Shown here piece after piece: positions 47,546 through 62,100 of a DNA stretch of 64,000 nt; the first letter of the stretch is position 1, and every line of letters starts with the position of its first letter. Both the position numbers and the translations under genes were made by a program. A model generated the notes under the pieces. It was not told the origin of the DNA. It was given only the letters and a program-made list of their open reading frames with translations, and made no database searches. The DNA is from Bretschneidera sinensis (lineage: Eukaryota; Streptophyta; Magnoliopsida; Brassicales; Akaniaceae). The stretch is taken from NCBI GenBank assembly GCA_023935145.1, contig CM043705.1:87950084-88014083 (forward strand), written 5' to 3'.

Positions 47546-50500
47546 GAAAAATCAATCTGTTTACTTTTTTTTTTTCTAAAGGTTAGGCTACATATAAAAG
47601 GAGATAATCTTTTCTTTTTCTTTATTCTTCAGTCTTTCGTGGTAACACGATTTTTTTAAATTTTTTTATGCGATAATAAATAATTGTATCAATTAAATTA
47701 ATTGACATTCACTACTGTGTGCATATTTATCCGTTAGTAACTTCAATCAAATTGAAAAAAAAAATTAATAATAAAAAAACAGGAAACAAAATGATGGATT
47801 TATTTATTGGTCTCACTTGGGTTTAGCTTATAAGTAAAACTGGATATATTTTTTGATAAAACAGTATATTTGAAAGTAAAAAATTATTACATTCGATGTA
47901 ACTCTTATAACTATTGTGGTAAAACAAGCAAAAAAACTTCTAATATTTTAGTTTTAGCATAGAAAGTGAGGCATCATAATACACATCCTCATTTTATTGT
48001 CAAACACAAGTTTTTTAGCCTTTTAGGTTTCTTATTCCAATCTTTTTACTTATTTTTTTATTATTTTGGACTCTGTTAATTAACTTCAATTACCTGTAAA
48101 TGGGCCTTCTGCTTTTGCCTTAAAGCAGTGGCCCATAAAGTGAAAAGAAAACATCATCAGAAAGAAGATAAAAAGGGTCACTCTTAATAAGTAATCTTGG
48201 CCTTTTAAAATTGACTATTTTGTCTCTACGTGGAATACTATATCAACATTTAAAAAAATTAATGATTAAGATTTATACAAATAAGAGAATAATTTGGTAA
48301 ACGGATAAAATTATTGATTTAATTTTTTCACTCTTAAAATTTTTTTGACGATATCGATACAATCGCATGTAAAAAAAAAACACCACAGATATCATTAGAA
48401 AGCTCTTGTCAAAACTCATAAATACTATATTCCGTCGAATCGGCTACCCTCACGCACGTGAAGGCAAACTCGGTAAACACTAACTACCTGATTTTATTAT
48501 TTTTATTTTTAAATTTTGAAAATATGATTTTTTAAAAATAACCTCACTTTATTGACATGATAAAATAGAATATTCTCGTAAGATTTTTTTCATTGTTTAA
48601 TTTTTTAATGTTGAATTTAACATTTGTTATTCGATAAAAAAAATCAATGATACGTCTATTATATAAAAAAAATATGGATATTTTATTAATTTTTTTATAT
48701 GTTGAAAAATAAGTAATTACATTATTTAGAAGATAATAAATTGACACAATTACTTTATATATCATCATGATCCAACTATTAAAAAAATTAAATGTTAATT
48801 TAGATAAAAACAACTTAATGACGTATGTCTTTTAATTATTATTATCTACAATATCACACTCAATAATTTTAGGATTGAAATAAATTGTCGTCCATCAAAA
48901 TTGCGAAAGCACTCGACTCTCAAAATATAATGATCGATCATTCTAATATCATATTAAATTAGGAGATATTGAAAAGAATTATCTTTAATATTGTGTATCT
49001 TGAAAAAACAAGAATAAGTTTAGATATAGAGTTTAAAAATATAAAATCTAGCTACTAAGAAAACATAATTATACTAGAATTAAGAAATTACATCTAAATA
49101 AAAAATCAAATCTAATTAGAAAGTTAATACGTATCTAAACAATTTTGATCCTTTAAAAAAAATAATTATTTAGATAATATATATTTTTTATTTAGAGGAA
49201 AAGTTGGCATATCACATTGATTTATATTATAATAATTAAAAAAGATAACTTTGGATATACCCAAAGCGGTGGCTCAATATTTCAACATGATCGCATGAGA
49301 CACTCAATTCTCAGCAAACTTTATGACAATTCTTTTATTGTTGTTTGGCTTGTTTGGTCAACTAAGCAAAAAATGCTTATAGAAAAGATAATCAAGAACA
49401 ATTCCACAGTCCAAACAGAATGACCTGATCGTTTAACAATGACTTGTACTCAAAAAATTTTATTTGAAAATTTAAGGATGTGATATAATTATGTCAAGTT
49501 GCATGCATAAAGCCAAAGTGACTGAGGGCTTAATTCAAAAGTTACACTTTTAAAAAAACAATATTTCAGGTTTGATCTCAATTTTTATTGTCACAATAAA
49601 ATAGTTTTTAAAAAGAAAATAATTGCTTTTTATAGATTTATTTTATCTCTTAATGACATTAAAAGATAAAATAAATAGATGAAAGCAATCATTTTCCCTT
49701 TGAAAATAGCATTTTTTTAAATAAATAAAAAGTTGCATGCATATTTTTTTAGAACGTAAAATTTTATACGTGTCATGTATATATTTATAAAAGTTCACAA
49801 AATTCTTTAAAAAGAATTCACAAAATAAAATTGTGATTAAAATATAAATCAATCGATAATCATACATTTCTTTTAAAAAAAATATGTTTAAGATTCAATT
49901 TTTTTTCACTCTAATCACCGTAATAATAAAAAAATTCTATAAAATAAAAATAGGGTTGACATATAATTAAAACACAAACATGTAATTTTTTAATACATTG
50001 ACGGATAGAAAAATAATATAAAAAACCCAAAAAGGAACACTAGATCATCTAATATTGCTATACTGAAACAAAAACCAAATTCTTGCATACGGGATAAAAA
50101 ATTTGCTAGCCTTTTATAATTTTTATTTTTTTCGTTTAATATTTTTTTAATCTTTTGAATATGTTCATGTGACTCTTGTGATATGATTAATTGTCACAAA
50201 CTTAAAACTAAATAAGTAAATGTTGTCACAAATTTAAAAAAAAATAAAATAGAGTCATAGCTATGGTACAAGAAGAAAAAAAAAACAAAAGGAAAAGTAT
50301 TTGCATGGCTCTTAAGAGGTGGATGGAGCCGCAAAAAAAGTTCATGTGGATCGTTTGGGACTTGAAGTTATTATATTTTTTTTCTAAGTGTGGTGATACA
50401 CGAATCTGATTTCATAGTATCGTAGGAGTTACTATGAAATTGAAAAAATTTACTGGTAATTTTGAAAAAATTAAATAATAATTTTGGTTTTTATTTTATT

Positions 50501-51518
50501 TTTATTTTTTGAAACATAATTACTATTCAATTTTTTTCGTGATTATTAAATAAATTTTTCCGATTCCACCCTTTTTTTAATTGAGTTTGGATAAATTGTA
50601 CTGCATTTTTTGTGTTTAAGATTTGAAGCCCTTTTTCTAATTTTATTCTCCATCTTTCTAAAACTTAAAATTGAGGGTTAAAAATTGAAAATGTTAAATA
50701 TAAAGGCAAATAACAGAATAAAACCCTGCAGGAAGGGTTACACTTACTTAGATTCATGTGCTTTAAAAAATTTAATATAAGCATCCTGATATTAGGCGTT
50801 TTAAAAAGAAATCAATTTGAGTGTCCATTGGTTAGGATTATACTAACTTGAATTGATTGATGATTTTAGATTGATTTAGTTAAAGATTTGGAGTTTTAAC
50901 ACTATTCTATATATTTAAAGAATAAGACCTTAAAAGCGGAATTAAGATAAATGAACACGCGTCGGTTGAAAAATGAAAATGCATGTCATGCACATGATTT
51001 TGTTGATCAAGTGAGTTTTATATGTTAACGGAAACAACAACGGATATATCCAAATTAAATTTTTTAAAACATAGAGTACTTAATCTGTAATTTTTCCTAT
51101 ATATAAAATTCGACCCCCAATTGTTCTCTTTAAAATCCATGGTGAGTTTGTTCTCTCTCTTTGATATTTTTGGTTATTATCAGATGGCACATGACGGTCA
51201 GTACTTAACCTAAACCCCAAATCAAGCTTTGCAAGATACCTATTTCTTCATGAAACTTTGTAATTAGACAACAATCAATTTGCTTTAGGAAAAAGTAAGA
51301 GAATCTTGATTATCAATTGACAGTGACAGATGAGATATTGCAGAACAAATCTTGTTTTGTTCCTTAAATCAACAGTGTAAAGACCTTTTAAAGCATTTTA
51401 CATTCTTTAATTATGCATTCATTAGGGATCCCTACTATTCAAGCACAAGACCTCTACTTTGCGTACATAATAAATAATTATAATCCCAATAAATTAAACG
51501 AATGAAAAAAAGATCCAA

Positions 51519-51525
<7 letters not shown>

Positions 51526-51555
<30 letters not shown>
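51526..51555. repeat. (TA)15 microsatellite
   Basis: Uninterrupted TA dinucleotides over 30 bases. Confidence 0.95.
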
Positions 51556-51556
<1 letters not shown>

Positions 51557-51774
51557 CGTATCTTATGGATACAATTTGTCAAGATAACATCATCTTTGAT
51601 TTGTATTTTTTGAAGGAAATAAAACTTCATTAATTAAGATGACAATTCATCATTCAATACAATAATCTCAAGTCTAAGAGGAAACCCCTAGAGAAATACC
51701 ATTCAATCTAAATTTGCCTAAAATATGAGCTGCTTGGGATTTGTATTTGAGAGAGTTTATGGAAAGATTTATTA

Positions 51775-52080
51775 TTGTAAAGAGATCGATAAAAATAACC
51801 AAATAAAAATATCGAAATAGTAATCAAAACAATCACATAAAATAAAAAATACAAGATTTATGTGGTTCGAGTGGTGGTTAGGTTTACTTCAACGGAACGA
51901 AGGCAGAAAAATTCACTATAAAAATTAAAAGTATAAAAGTCATCTGAGCAGTTTGTCTTTCAAACCCTAACAAACGTTTTATATAATAAGTTATAAAAAA
52001 AGTTAAAAAAACATCTCATATGGACTTGGCCACTTCTTGAACTAAATATCATTTTTCCCCTTTAAAATCACTACCAAATA
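51775..52080 (-). mobile_element. Decayed copia LTR fragment
   Basis: The phrases tttatgtggttcgag, aaaaattcactata, tcatctgagcag and caaaccctaacaa follow the order seen in many plant copia LTRs (primer-side half, minus orientation). Ends and duplication are not definable. Confidence 0.4.
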
Positions 52081-53902
52081 TTTTGGATCAAAACATGTGT
52101 TTGGATTGAACTTGAATGTAAGATATCTCAATACTTATGTTTTCTAATTTTTATAAACTTAACTTCAACCAAACACCTCTTTAACAGTTTTTGAAAAAAA
52201 TCAAAGTTGAAAAAATAATTTATAAAAAACTAAATTTATGTTAGGACAACTAATTTCACGCTTGTTTTATGAAACATGATATTGCTTGTAATTTCATAAC
52301 TGTTAAAAAAAGAATGATTGAAAATCAATTAAGCAATCAACAACTAAAACTACGATTAAACCAAACGATACTTAAACGGAATATGTTTAGCAAAACAGGC
52401 AGAAGTTGATTCGAGGCCAACAACCCCAAATTGTAAATAGTTGGATTAGGTTAAGATCTTTCACTATAATTGTTTTCTAATTTTTCCTTGGAACAACTTC
52501 AAGTATAAACAAAATAAAAGGATTGGTATTAGAGGATTAGTTAAGATGAGTACCTAACAAACTAAACAAGGTTAGGTTTCTTGATTTACCTTCTCCCGAT
52601 GGAGTCCAGGTGACTTCTTATCAGTAGTTATCAAGGTAATGATGTATAAATATAGAAAGTTTCTACATATACTTTTTTTGTTTGTATTTTCTGCAAGTGA
52701 CATTTTTTACATTTACTCATTTCATAGACATATAACCACCAAGTTGTTATTTATTTCAAAATTATCATTATTTGTCTATGAAAAAACAGTTCATCATTTA
52801 TTTGTGGAGAATAAATTAAACATTGAATAAAATAAAATAAAAAATGAGAAGAATAGCCTTTTCATCATTTATTGAATTCAATATTCAATATCATCCAACC
52901 AGATTTGTTTGGGATGTAATTTGTGGAACGACTCTTGCCAATTGATTAATAATAAAGTTTTAAATTAATCATCCAAAAATTAAAATGTTGAGATAATTTT
53001 TTTGTGATTAAAATTGCTATCATACAGAAAAAAGGCATGCCTTCGCACGCGCGAACATACACATATTATCACGTGTTACATCTATACATATGTAATGAAT
53101 CATATCAGAGTTGAGTTATATTGGTTTTTTCTTCTCATCAATCATCTCTATACAACGTATATATCAAAAAGATAATTAATCGTTTAAATGCTCTATATGG
53201 ATTATGAAGTAATTGATTAAACAATAATATTATCATATATAAATGAATTTAGTCATTTTTTTTATTTATATTTAGTGGTTAATAATACAACTTAAATGAA
53301 ATTGTAAATAAATGATTAAGTAATATTTTAGCTTTTTAGGAGGTGATTATGTCTCTTACATTTCATAATCTCTCCAAAATGATTTTCTTTCATGTTTCAC
53401 TATTCAATTAATTAAGTGATCATTTTCTTTAATATTAAAAGATTAAGTAATTTAAAATCAAATGTACTATTATATAGTTCACAAGTTCTTTATTTTCTTA
53501 TAATTTTAAATTGTAAAATTAAGAGATAAAAATGAGAGAGGGTTAAGGATAATTTATTTTGTGTAGCCCATTCAATTAAAAAATCTGACTTGTCAAAGTA
53601 AAAAAGAAAAAAAAAATTGATAAATTGATAAACCCTTGGGTAATTGGAAAATTTCTCGGGTGCATCGAGTGTAAATCTTTTGACTTGTGTTAATGAAAAC
53701 TTGACTGATAATTTTTAGACACTTCATTGATAATGACAACTGTATACGCTTAGACATTATTAGTGAAATTTTTAAAAGTTATCAATCAAGTTTAACCAAA
53801 AATTCCTCAATCCCTTGTAACAAAGCCCCAAAATCCGAAGAGAAAAAAAAAAGGAAAAAAAAAAGAAAAGATTTTTTTTTTTTTTTTAATTAAGCACTAA
53901 AA

Positions 53903-54112
53903 AACGGTTGCCATAATTAGTAGAGCAAGTAAGGGATAAACTTGTCAACGCCAAAGCGATAGAAGCTATGGTAGAAAGGAAAAATAAAGGATGTGCTTTC
54001 AAGTGTAATCAATTAACTTTGCTTAACAATACCTCTTATGTTAAAAGTAGGTGGCGCGAAAATAACGTCCTCCTCAGTCTCTCTCTCTCTCTCTCTCAAT
54101 TGAAAAACCGTT
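53903..54112 (+). promoter_or_regulatory. Cell-cycle motif cluster upstream of the AUG8-like gene
   Basis: Within 210 bp lie an AACGG core (53903-53907), an E2F-type site GGCGCGAAA (54053-54061; reverse complement TTTCGCGCC) and a reverse AACGG core (ccgtt, 54108-54112). They sit next to TC-rich leader-like sequence (54077-54097 and 54181-54201). E2F and three-repeat MYB factors drive S/G2-M genes, which fits a mitotic microtubule protein. Activity is inferred. Confidence 0.45.
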
Positions 54113-54179
54113 TCGTTCCCTCAAAATTTATTCAAACTCTCTCCCTTCTTTTTCTTTTTATTATTTTCCTAAAATAAAC

Positions 54180-56198
54180 CCCTCTCTCTCTCTCTCTCTC
54201 TCAATCCAAATTTTCGATTAAGTTGTCTCTCTCGCTGGAATTTTCTCTCCCACCGCCGTCTGGTGATCTCTCTCTTTGTCTCTGGCGATCACTGTCTCGT
54301 TTATCAATTAATTTTGATCGGAGGTATCAAATTAATAGGATTTGAAAGAGGAATTTACCGAAAAAGTGATGGTTATCGGTGAAAATTAGGGCTCTTTGGT
54401 TATTGACTTTAGAGTTTATTTGAAGGGAGTTTGGTTTTGGCGCTTGATTTGCAAAGGTAAAATTTATTTTGTTAAGATTTTGAATTTTGTCTTGATTTCT
54501 TACTTAGTTTGGTCTTTGATTCTGATAATTCTGTCATGATTGCATTAAAGTAAACCAAAAAAATTAATTTTAACTTTTATCACTGGATTTTATCTATGAT
54601 TAAGTTCAAAAAGCTTGCTTTATTTTTTATAAACAACTGCTTTGATCTTGTTTTATGGATCGCTGTTTAAGCATAAAAACAAAAGGAATAGTATTTTTTC
54701 AAATAAAGTTTATTTTAGATTGGTTTCTTTTGTTTCTATTTTTAGCAGTAGATACTTTAGATTCAATGAAATATCTTTGAAACTGTAATACAGATAAGGG
54801 AGAGATTAACATGAACAGTTTTGAACACTACTATGTGTCTGCAATATCAGAGACACAAGTCTGACTAAAACAGAACCCTTTGATTTTACTTTAAAACTGA
54901 ATTATCATAACAATCTTTTATTTTCCCCTGGTTTCATTATCGATTTTCGTTCCTAAATCTGGAAATAATTTTTTCTCAGATAGTCAAAACATAAATATTA
55001 TTTTAAAACAAACTGTACAAAAATGATATTTATAGGACTTACAGTTACTTGTTTGCTTATGTGCATTATTATAATATATTGTACACTTTAAATTAGTAAT
55101 AATTCATAGTATTAATTTTTACTCTTAATTCATGGGGATGGAGTGATGGACAATAATCTCTCTTGCACGTGGTCTTCCATGTCTCTTCCCATTATCCCAT
55201 ATCACCTAGAACATTAGCACCTGCAATTTCAATCTTCTAATTATAGAAAAGCTTAAAAATAATACACATGCAAACAAATCATATTATTTCTAAATCTTCA
55301 ATACCTTAATTTTTATTGTGTAATAAAGTTAACTACTGCCTTCTAATTCTAATCAACACTATGATCCCAAGATAAGTATAGCGAGGGGTGAGAGTTATTT
55401 TTTTGGGGGAGGGGGGAATTTCTTATTTGGGATTGCAGTTGTTTGAAGATTTCTTTCATTAAATTCCCTTTCACGAAAAAGGTGAAGAAGTGAAGAGGAA
55501 CAAGCCAGAGTGGGGCTGGGTGTCTGTGAGTGAATCCTCAATTTTTCCAGCACAACCGACTATGGCACTCCCGTGAGAGGGACAAAAAGGAAATATCTTG
55601 CAAATATCAAAAACCAAAAGAATCGAACTCTCCTACCCTCTCTCCTCTCCCTCTCTCTCAATTGATTTCCTATCCTACGCAGTACGCACCTTTGTTGTCT
55701 CTTATCCTGCCACTACCCTACGGTCCAGCCTCTCTAGTTATCCCATTTTCCTAGGGGACCCTACACCGCGCAAGGCAAATTTTGTGGGGATGTAACAAGA
55801 ACCGGTCTCTAGCAATGACCTTCAATGCACGTATCTGCTCGTATTTGTGCTCCTTCTGATGAAAAAGCAATACCCATTTCGATTAATTTGCTTCTGTTCT
55901 CAAATTCTTTGTGAATCAGATCTGGGTCTCTGTTGTAAAGATGTATTCTTTTTCAATTTTTCCCTTTTCCTTTTTTTTGGGGTTTATTATTATTCTTTTC
56001 TTTTCTACTGCCCATCTGTGATATCTTACTTTTGGCTTGTGCAATTGTGGCAGATTTATTGCAGGGAAAAGGATCTTCTTTTTTAGCAGCTGGTGTTATT
56101 ATTCCATTGAAATGTGGGATACATGAAAGCCAAGGCTGTCAAACGTGCTTTGGTTCTGTGAAATAATCCATCAATGTTGTCTAATTTGAGTAGTTTGG
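54180..56198 (+). other. Probable 5' leader and leader intron of the AUG8-like gene
   Basis: A pyrimidine-rich leader around 54180-54300 leads to a good donor at 54457 (AAAG|GTAAAA). A plausible acceptor lies at 56051-56053 (GTGGCAG), 145 bases before the ATG. The roughly 1.6 kb between them has no gene. Confidence 0.5.
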
Positions 56199-59100
56199 AT
56201 GGATTTATGTGAGTCAGAGCAGGCATTGCACAAGCACACAGCAGTGGATACCATAAGACCACCCCTGGTTCCGGCTGAAAAGAACAATGCAGTCACTACC
56301 GGCCGCCCTCGAACGAGGGAAGTCAGTTCTAGGTGCAAATCACCCTCTCCATCAGCACCTTCTGGTCCCCGGCGATTCTCATCTCCGAACCTCACAAGGA
56401 CAGTTCCTTCACATTCCCAGTTGGCGCAGAAGAGAGCTATTTCAGCTGAGAGGAAGCGCCCCACAACCCCACCTTCACCGCCTAGCCCATCCACACCGGT
56501 CCATGATTCATCTATAGATATGCAAGTATCATCTAGACGGCTATCTACTGGCCGGTTAACGGAGAGTTTATGGCCTTCTACCATGAGAAGTCTCAGTGTT
56601 TCGTTTCAGTCTGATACTATTTCTATTCCTGTTAGTAAGAAGGAAAAACCATTTAGTAATGTTTCTGTGGATCGCACTTTGAGGCCTTCATCAAATGTAG
56701 CATATAAACAGGCTGAAACGCTTACCATGTCAAGGAAGCCTACTCCGGAGAGAAAGAGAAGTCCTCTTAAAGGGAAGAATGTGTCTGATCAGTCAGAGAA
56801 TGCGAAACCAGTTGATGGTTTGCGTAGCCGATTGATTGATCAGCATCGGTGGCCAAGTAGAATTGGTGGGAGGGTGACTTCCAAATCATTGGCTAAAAGC
56901 ATGGATCTTGCTGATAAAACACACAGAACTTTATCGACACCAGTTCCAGGAATTGGGTTGTCATCTCTGAGGAGAATGCCCATTTCTGATGGTTTGAGTA
57001 AACCCTTACAGAAATCTTCGAGTGATGCCACAAGGCAGTTATCCCTTGATGAAATTAGTAGATTACGGTCTGAAGCAAAGTCAGTTGATGATAATACACT
57101 GCGATCGTTTGTACCTCACAAGGTTCTATCTACGAGTTCATCAAATAGAATGACATTGGCAACGCCTGCAGCCAGATCTCAGTCTTTGCCTACTCCTGGA
57201 TCACGACCTCCTTCACCAAGTAGGACTTCATTATCATCATCCTCTAGAGGTGTCAGCCCATCTCGGGGAAGACCATCAACTCCTCCTTCAAGAGGGGTAA
57301 GTCCTTCACGGATAAGGCCATCCAACACTTTTAGTCAATCCAATAGTACATCGGTGCTCAGTTTTATTACAGACGTTAAGAAGGGGAAAAAGGGTGCAAG
57401 CTACATAGAAGACGCTCATCATCTGCGGCTGCTGTATAATAGATATTTACAATGGCGTTTTGCTACTGCACGTGCAGGAGCTGTACTTTATATTCAGAAA
57501 GTAGCTGCAGAGGTAGGACTCATATCTGTGTGCAGCTACCACATTTTTGTCACATATTTATATTCCTTCAATAGTACCACCGATAAACTTAACAGTGTGT
57601 GTTTATGTTTAACCTGGTAATTTTTTTTTGGTAAAAGATATTATCATGATTACTTGAAGGAATGAACAAATTGATGCCACACTGCATTTTCCATCATTAT
57701 TAAAGAAAATTCCTCAAATTGTTTGGAGTGCCATAGGTTTCTGGGACTATTTTCCTTATGCTGACAATGTGGGAATTTAGAATGTTGTGCAAATGCTGAA
57801 AAAAAGAATCTGTTGGATAAGAACTCATGTGGTTGGTTGTTAATTTTTACTTATTTCAAATCAAAGTTGAAACTTTTATAATCACTACTAATTTTCCATG
57901 TTGTGTGTATAATGCATTTGATCTTAAGGTGAAACTGAAAAGTGAAATAGTATTTCCTTATTGATGACGTGTTATAGTTTTGTCAAATTAACCTTGAATA
58001 CAATTTGCAGGAAACTCTATACAATGTTTGGAATGCTACTTTAAGCCTGTGGGATTCAGTTATCAGGAAAAGGATCAATCTCCAACAGCTGAAGCTAGAG
58101 CTCAAGCTGAACTCAGTTTTGAATGATCAAGTAATGCCTCTTTTTAATTCTGTTTTTGTCATATTCTGAGCAAGATATATTTAATTGGATTTATCCACAG
58201 GATAGTTTTTGATTTTAAGAACATATTATAGGTTTTAGTTATATATTAGTTGCAATGGATGTGCTTTTCAAGTCTTTGCAACTCTAGAAGCACATATTTA
58301 CACGATATATACGGTAGATATAGTCAATGTATACTGTCAGTTCATTATGCATGAGAAACATTAATTTTTAGCTGTAATCTCTATATCTCTCCTTTTCTTT
58401 TGGAGAGGGAAGGGTATGGTAAAAGATTTTTGTTTTTGATAAGTGAAGGGGAAGGTAAAACATCAAGCACCTCTATTTATCTTGACAGCATAGTACCTGG
58501 TAGCATTATTTTATAGGCTTGGAAGATTCACTCTGTATTTTATGTAAGTACATGTAGCAAATGTAGTACTATTGTGGTCTTGTAAACCTCATTGCGAGAA
58601 ATTTCTTTAGTTCACAAGAGATATAAAGCTTATGATAAACTAAGATCTCAAATTTTCAATTATTTTGAGTTCAAAATGATAGATTGATTGAAGCTATAAA
58701 GTAAATGCCTGGTTATGTGGAGTTCTATAGTTTGGTTGACTGTCAATCACTTCAAGGGAAAGGGATGCTTAATATATATGGAAGATTTTGAATTTAGGCT
58801 GTAGAAACATTTGAACTGTAGCTAATATAATAAAATATGTTTATGAAATCCATATATGGATTTGAAAGAGGGGAAATTGAAAAATAAGGGGATTATCAAA
58901 TAAAATGCAGAAGATGAAAGGGCTTGACAGAGGAATAGAAAACAGACAGTGAAGGAGGAGAAGGAGAATATAGAAAGAAAAATATAGGTTAAGATGGCGT
59001 TGTGTTTCTTGATGACGATTCATTCCGTCTAGCATTAACTGATAAAGTAGTTGTTGAATGGCAATCATTAGCTTTCAGATGTAGATTTTCACTTCCTAAA

Positions 59101-62100
59101 GAGGAGATAGAGAGAAAATGTCTTACAAGTTTCATGTCATATTGTCATTATTTATTGCTTAACTGATTGAAATACTGATCCTAGAAAGGATATGTAAAAG
59201 CTGCATTCATGGAAAGGTAGAAGCAGATTGAGGATAGCATGACTGCATGACGCGGAGTCACTTAAGATGGTCTGGCTATGTGAAGGTCTTGTGAATAGCA
59301 CTTTGTCAGGAGTTGATTTGATCCTGGTTGAAGGTGGTACAACTGTACAAGCAAGAGGACCACAATTAAGGACATGGTTATTGATGAAAGCTAAATTACA
59401 AAAAGGATTCATGTGGCCATCCCGCAAATCTGCAATAGTGTTTATTTGGGTCGGGTTGGGCATTATCATACTTTATTGGTCAGTGTGGTAACATTGTTAT
59501 AAGTTTTTAGATGAAATAATCTGGGTTACACTATATTTTACAGATCTGAAATCTTTCGAAACTGAATTTATGTTCTAGGTTCTTACTTCCATAATAGAAA
59601 CTAGATGAAAATAGTGTGTTGAAATTCTTAATCAAAATTAATAAATGAAGTATACTGTTTCATCCGTGGAAATAACTTTATACCTTGGATATCTCTTTTG
59701 ATTCTATCCATGATTATAGGCTTGCCTCTTGTGGTAATTGTTTTTATAACGTGTAGTGCAGTATAGGGGGCCCACTTTTCACTTTTAGGTAGAGTTCTGC
59801 TGAAAACTTTTCGAACTTTGGCATATCGCATCTGTGTCAAAGTAGAGCTCTAAACTTTTTTTTTTTTTTGTAATCTTGGATGGTTATGGTATTACGCTCT
59901 GGTCAAAAAAGAACAAAATTTAACCAAACTTTTTTCTTTTCCCATCATCTATGCAACTCACCAAGTTTGTTGACTATTGTTCTTAGATGAACTAGTCGTT
60001 TTTCATGACCATGCCTTTGTTCTATGCTGTCCCTGCTGATCCAATCTATACTATATATAAAAGTACGTTTGTGGTGTAAAACATTTGTTGGAAAAAAATA
60101 TCCTTTCCTAATTTAGATTGTTTTTTTTTCTTTTCGTCATAGAATTAGGATTTTGTTTTATTCATTGGACAAAAAAAAAAAAACCTCGCCTAATAATTAT
60201 ATATTAATTAATGTTTTTCCCTCATGAAATTAAGATTTAATTTTACTCTATATAAGCAAGTTTTATACAAACAATTAATAGTTATACATGAACAGGTTTT
60301 CCATAAACATGTCATTACTATGTATTTAAATCATATAGGATTATTAAATTCATCAACATATTGAATTTTGTTTACATTAGAACAACTGAACAACAGTAAT
60401 GTTTCTCGATATTATTTATTTTATAAATTTCTATTTATTGTTATCTTATAATCAAATAATTACTTTTAGTTTCTCTAATTACATATAAACAAGTAATAAA
60501 AAGTTATTTACATGCAACACGCAAACAACAGTAGCTAGTAAAATAAGTTTGTTTTGATGGCATCCTTGTCCAAGACAAGAGGGTGAAGTTGATAGTAAGC
60601 AAAGCCAACAGAGGTTATGTTTTATTTTTATTTCTTTATCCTGTTCAATATAGTGAAGCGAAATCAGTCACCAAAAATGTTGGCCTTGCCTTTCTTTATT
60701 TTGACTTTCAATCTTCTTCATTCCTTTTCCGTATCCTAATTATTTCCATATACATTGAACATCAAGTTTTATAATTTGATCTCAGTTCTAAAGTGATGCT
60801 TTTATCTAATTGCTTGTATGCATGGTTATTGATTCAGATGGTGTACCTCGATGATTGGGCTTTACTTGAAAGAGATCATGTTAGTTCTTTAGTTGGCGCT
60901 GCTGAAGATTTGGAGGCAAGCACTCTCCGTCTTCCAGTGACTGGAGGGGCAAGGGTATGTTCAGTTGTAAAAAGTTGGTTTCATAATTGCTATCTGAAAA
61001 AGGAAATCTAGGCATCAATATTGTATTTGTACTTTTACAGGTAGATATTGAATCTTTGAAGGCTGCTATTTCCTCAGCTGTTGATGTGATGCAGGCAATG
61101 GGATTGTCCATATGTTCTTCACTCTCTAGGGTGAGATATAAGGTCTTATTGTAATTAATTGTCATATGGTGTGATGCATATTGCCATGTTACCTTTCCCA
61201 TGCTTCCTTTTCTGCTCAAGTATGTAGTTCTTTTGCTTTTCTGTGGGATATGCAGTGCTTAGTAAAGTGCAGTTAGTTTTTTTAAGTTTTTACAGTTTGG
61301 TTGGTTAAGAAATGTCTCATCTGGTTCTCTTTAGTGGAATACACCCCTGATATTTTGGCGAATGTGTTTGAATGAATACTTCTAGCTAATTTTACGATTT
61401 TAAATATTTATTTTGTATGTAGTTAGCGTGCATGCTTGAACTCATTCCATGTTATGTGAAGACTTTTTGTGATAATGAGAAAGTATTCATCTTTTTGACT
61501 TATTCATCTGCTTTGGTGACATATTTCTAGTAAATATTTAAAGAAAATATAGGATAAGAATATTCGGATGCTTTTTTGTGGGTAGGTAACAAGGGCCTGC
61601 AGCAACGCATTACAAACTTCAAATGTTCATGAACTATGGCCCCAATTCAATTTTAATTGAATCCTTAGTATGCTTTCCCTGTTTAGAATAATTTCCTAGC
61701 TATAACTTCGGGAACGAGAGGGAGAGAGAGACAAGATGTTGCAATTAGGTCTGCATCGGTCAAATTGTGCATGTAGAGAGGATAAATTGAGCCTTGAGGC
61801 AGATTCATTTTCAGCAAGCCCAACCCTTTTGGGGTATTGTAACATGTGTCTACTTCCATATAAAATGTCCTGCAGGCAGATCACTATTATCCTCTTGCTT
61901 TGATTCTTATTAAGTTGTCATGCTTTTTTTTTTGGCTGACTGAAAGCAAGATCTAGTCAGAGCATTATTACATATAGCTTCCAAATCACAAAAGTACCTT
62001 TTTCTACTTTGCTATTGGCTCTCACGAATGGAAAATAAAATACTTAGCTAATTGCCAATTTGCAAACCAAGAAAGAGATGGAAATGTGTCCCTTGGGATT

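Larger units (their letters stand above)
45366..53900. other. Gene-empty AT-rich region
   Basis: 8.5 kb in which no frame resembles a protein family. It contains poly-A and poly-T runs, a (TA)15 microsatellite (51526-51555), a SINE-like fragment (about 47455-47545) and a decayed copia LTR (about 51775-52080). Matrix attachment or old repeat decay could explain the composition, but nothing specific can be shown. Confidence 0.55.

Noticed and set aside
49240..49310. A tRNA-like phrase ggtggctcaat
   Set aside because: No matching B box at the right spacing and no cloverleaf could be drawn; not a tRNA gene.
56171..56584. A minus-strand open frame opposite AUG8 exon 1
   Set aside because: It mirrors the Ser/Pro/Arg-rich coding sequence of the sense strand.
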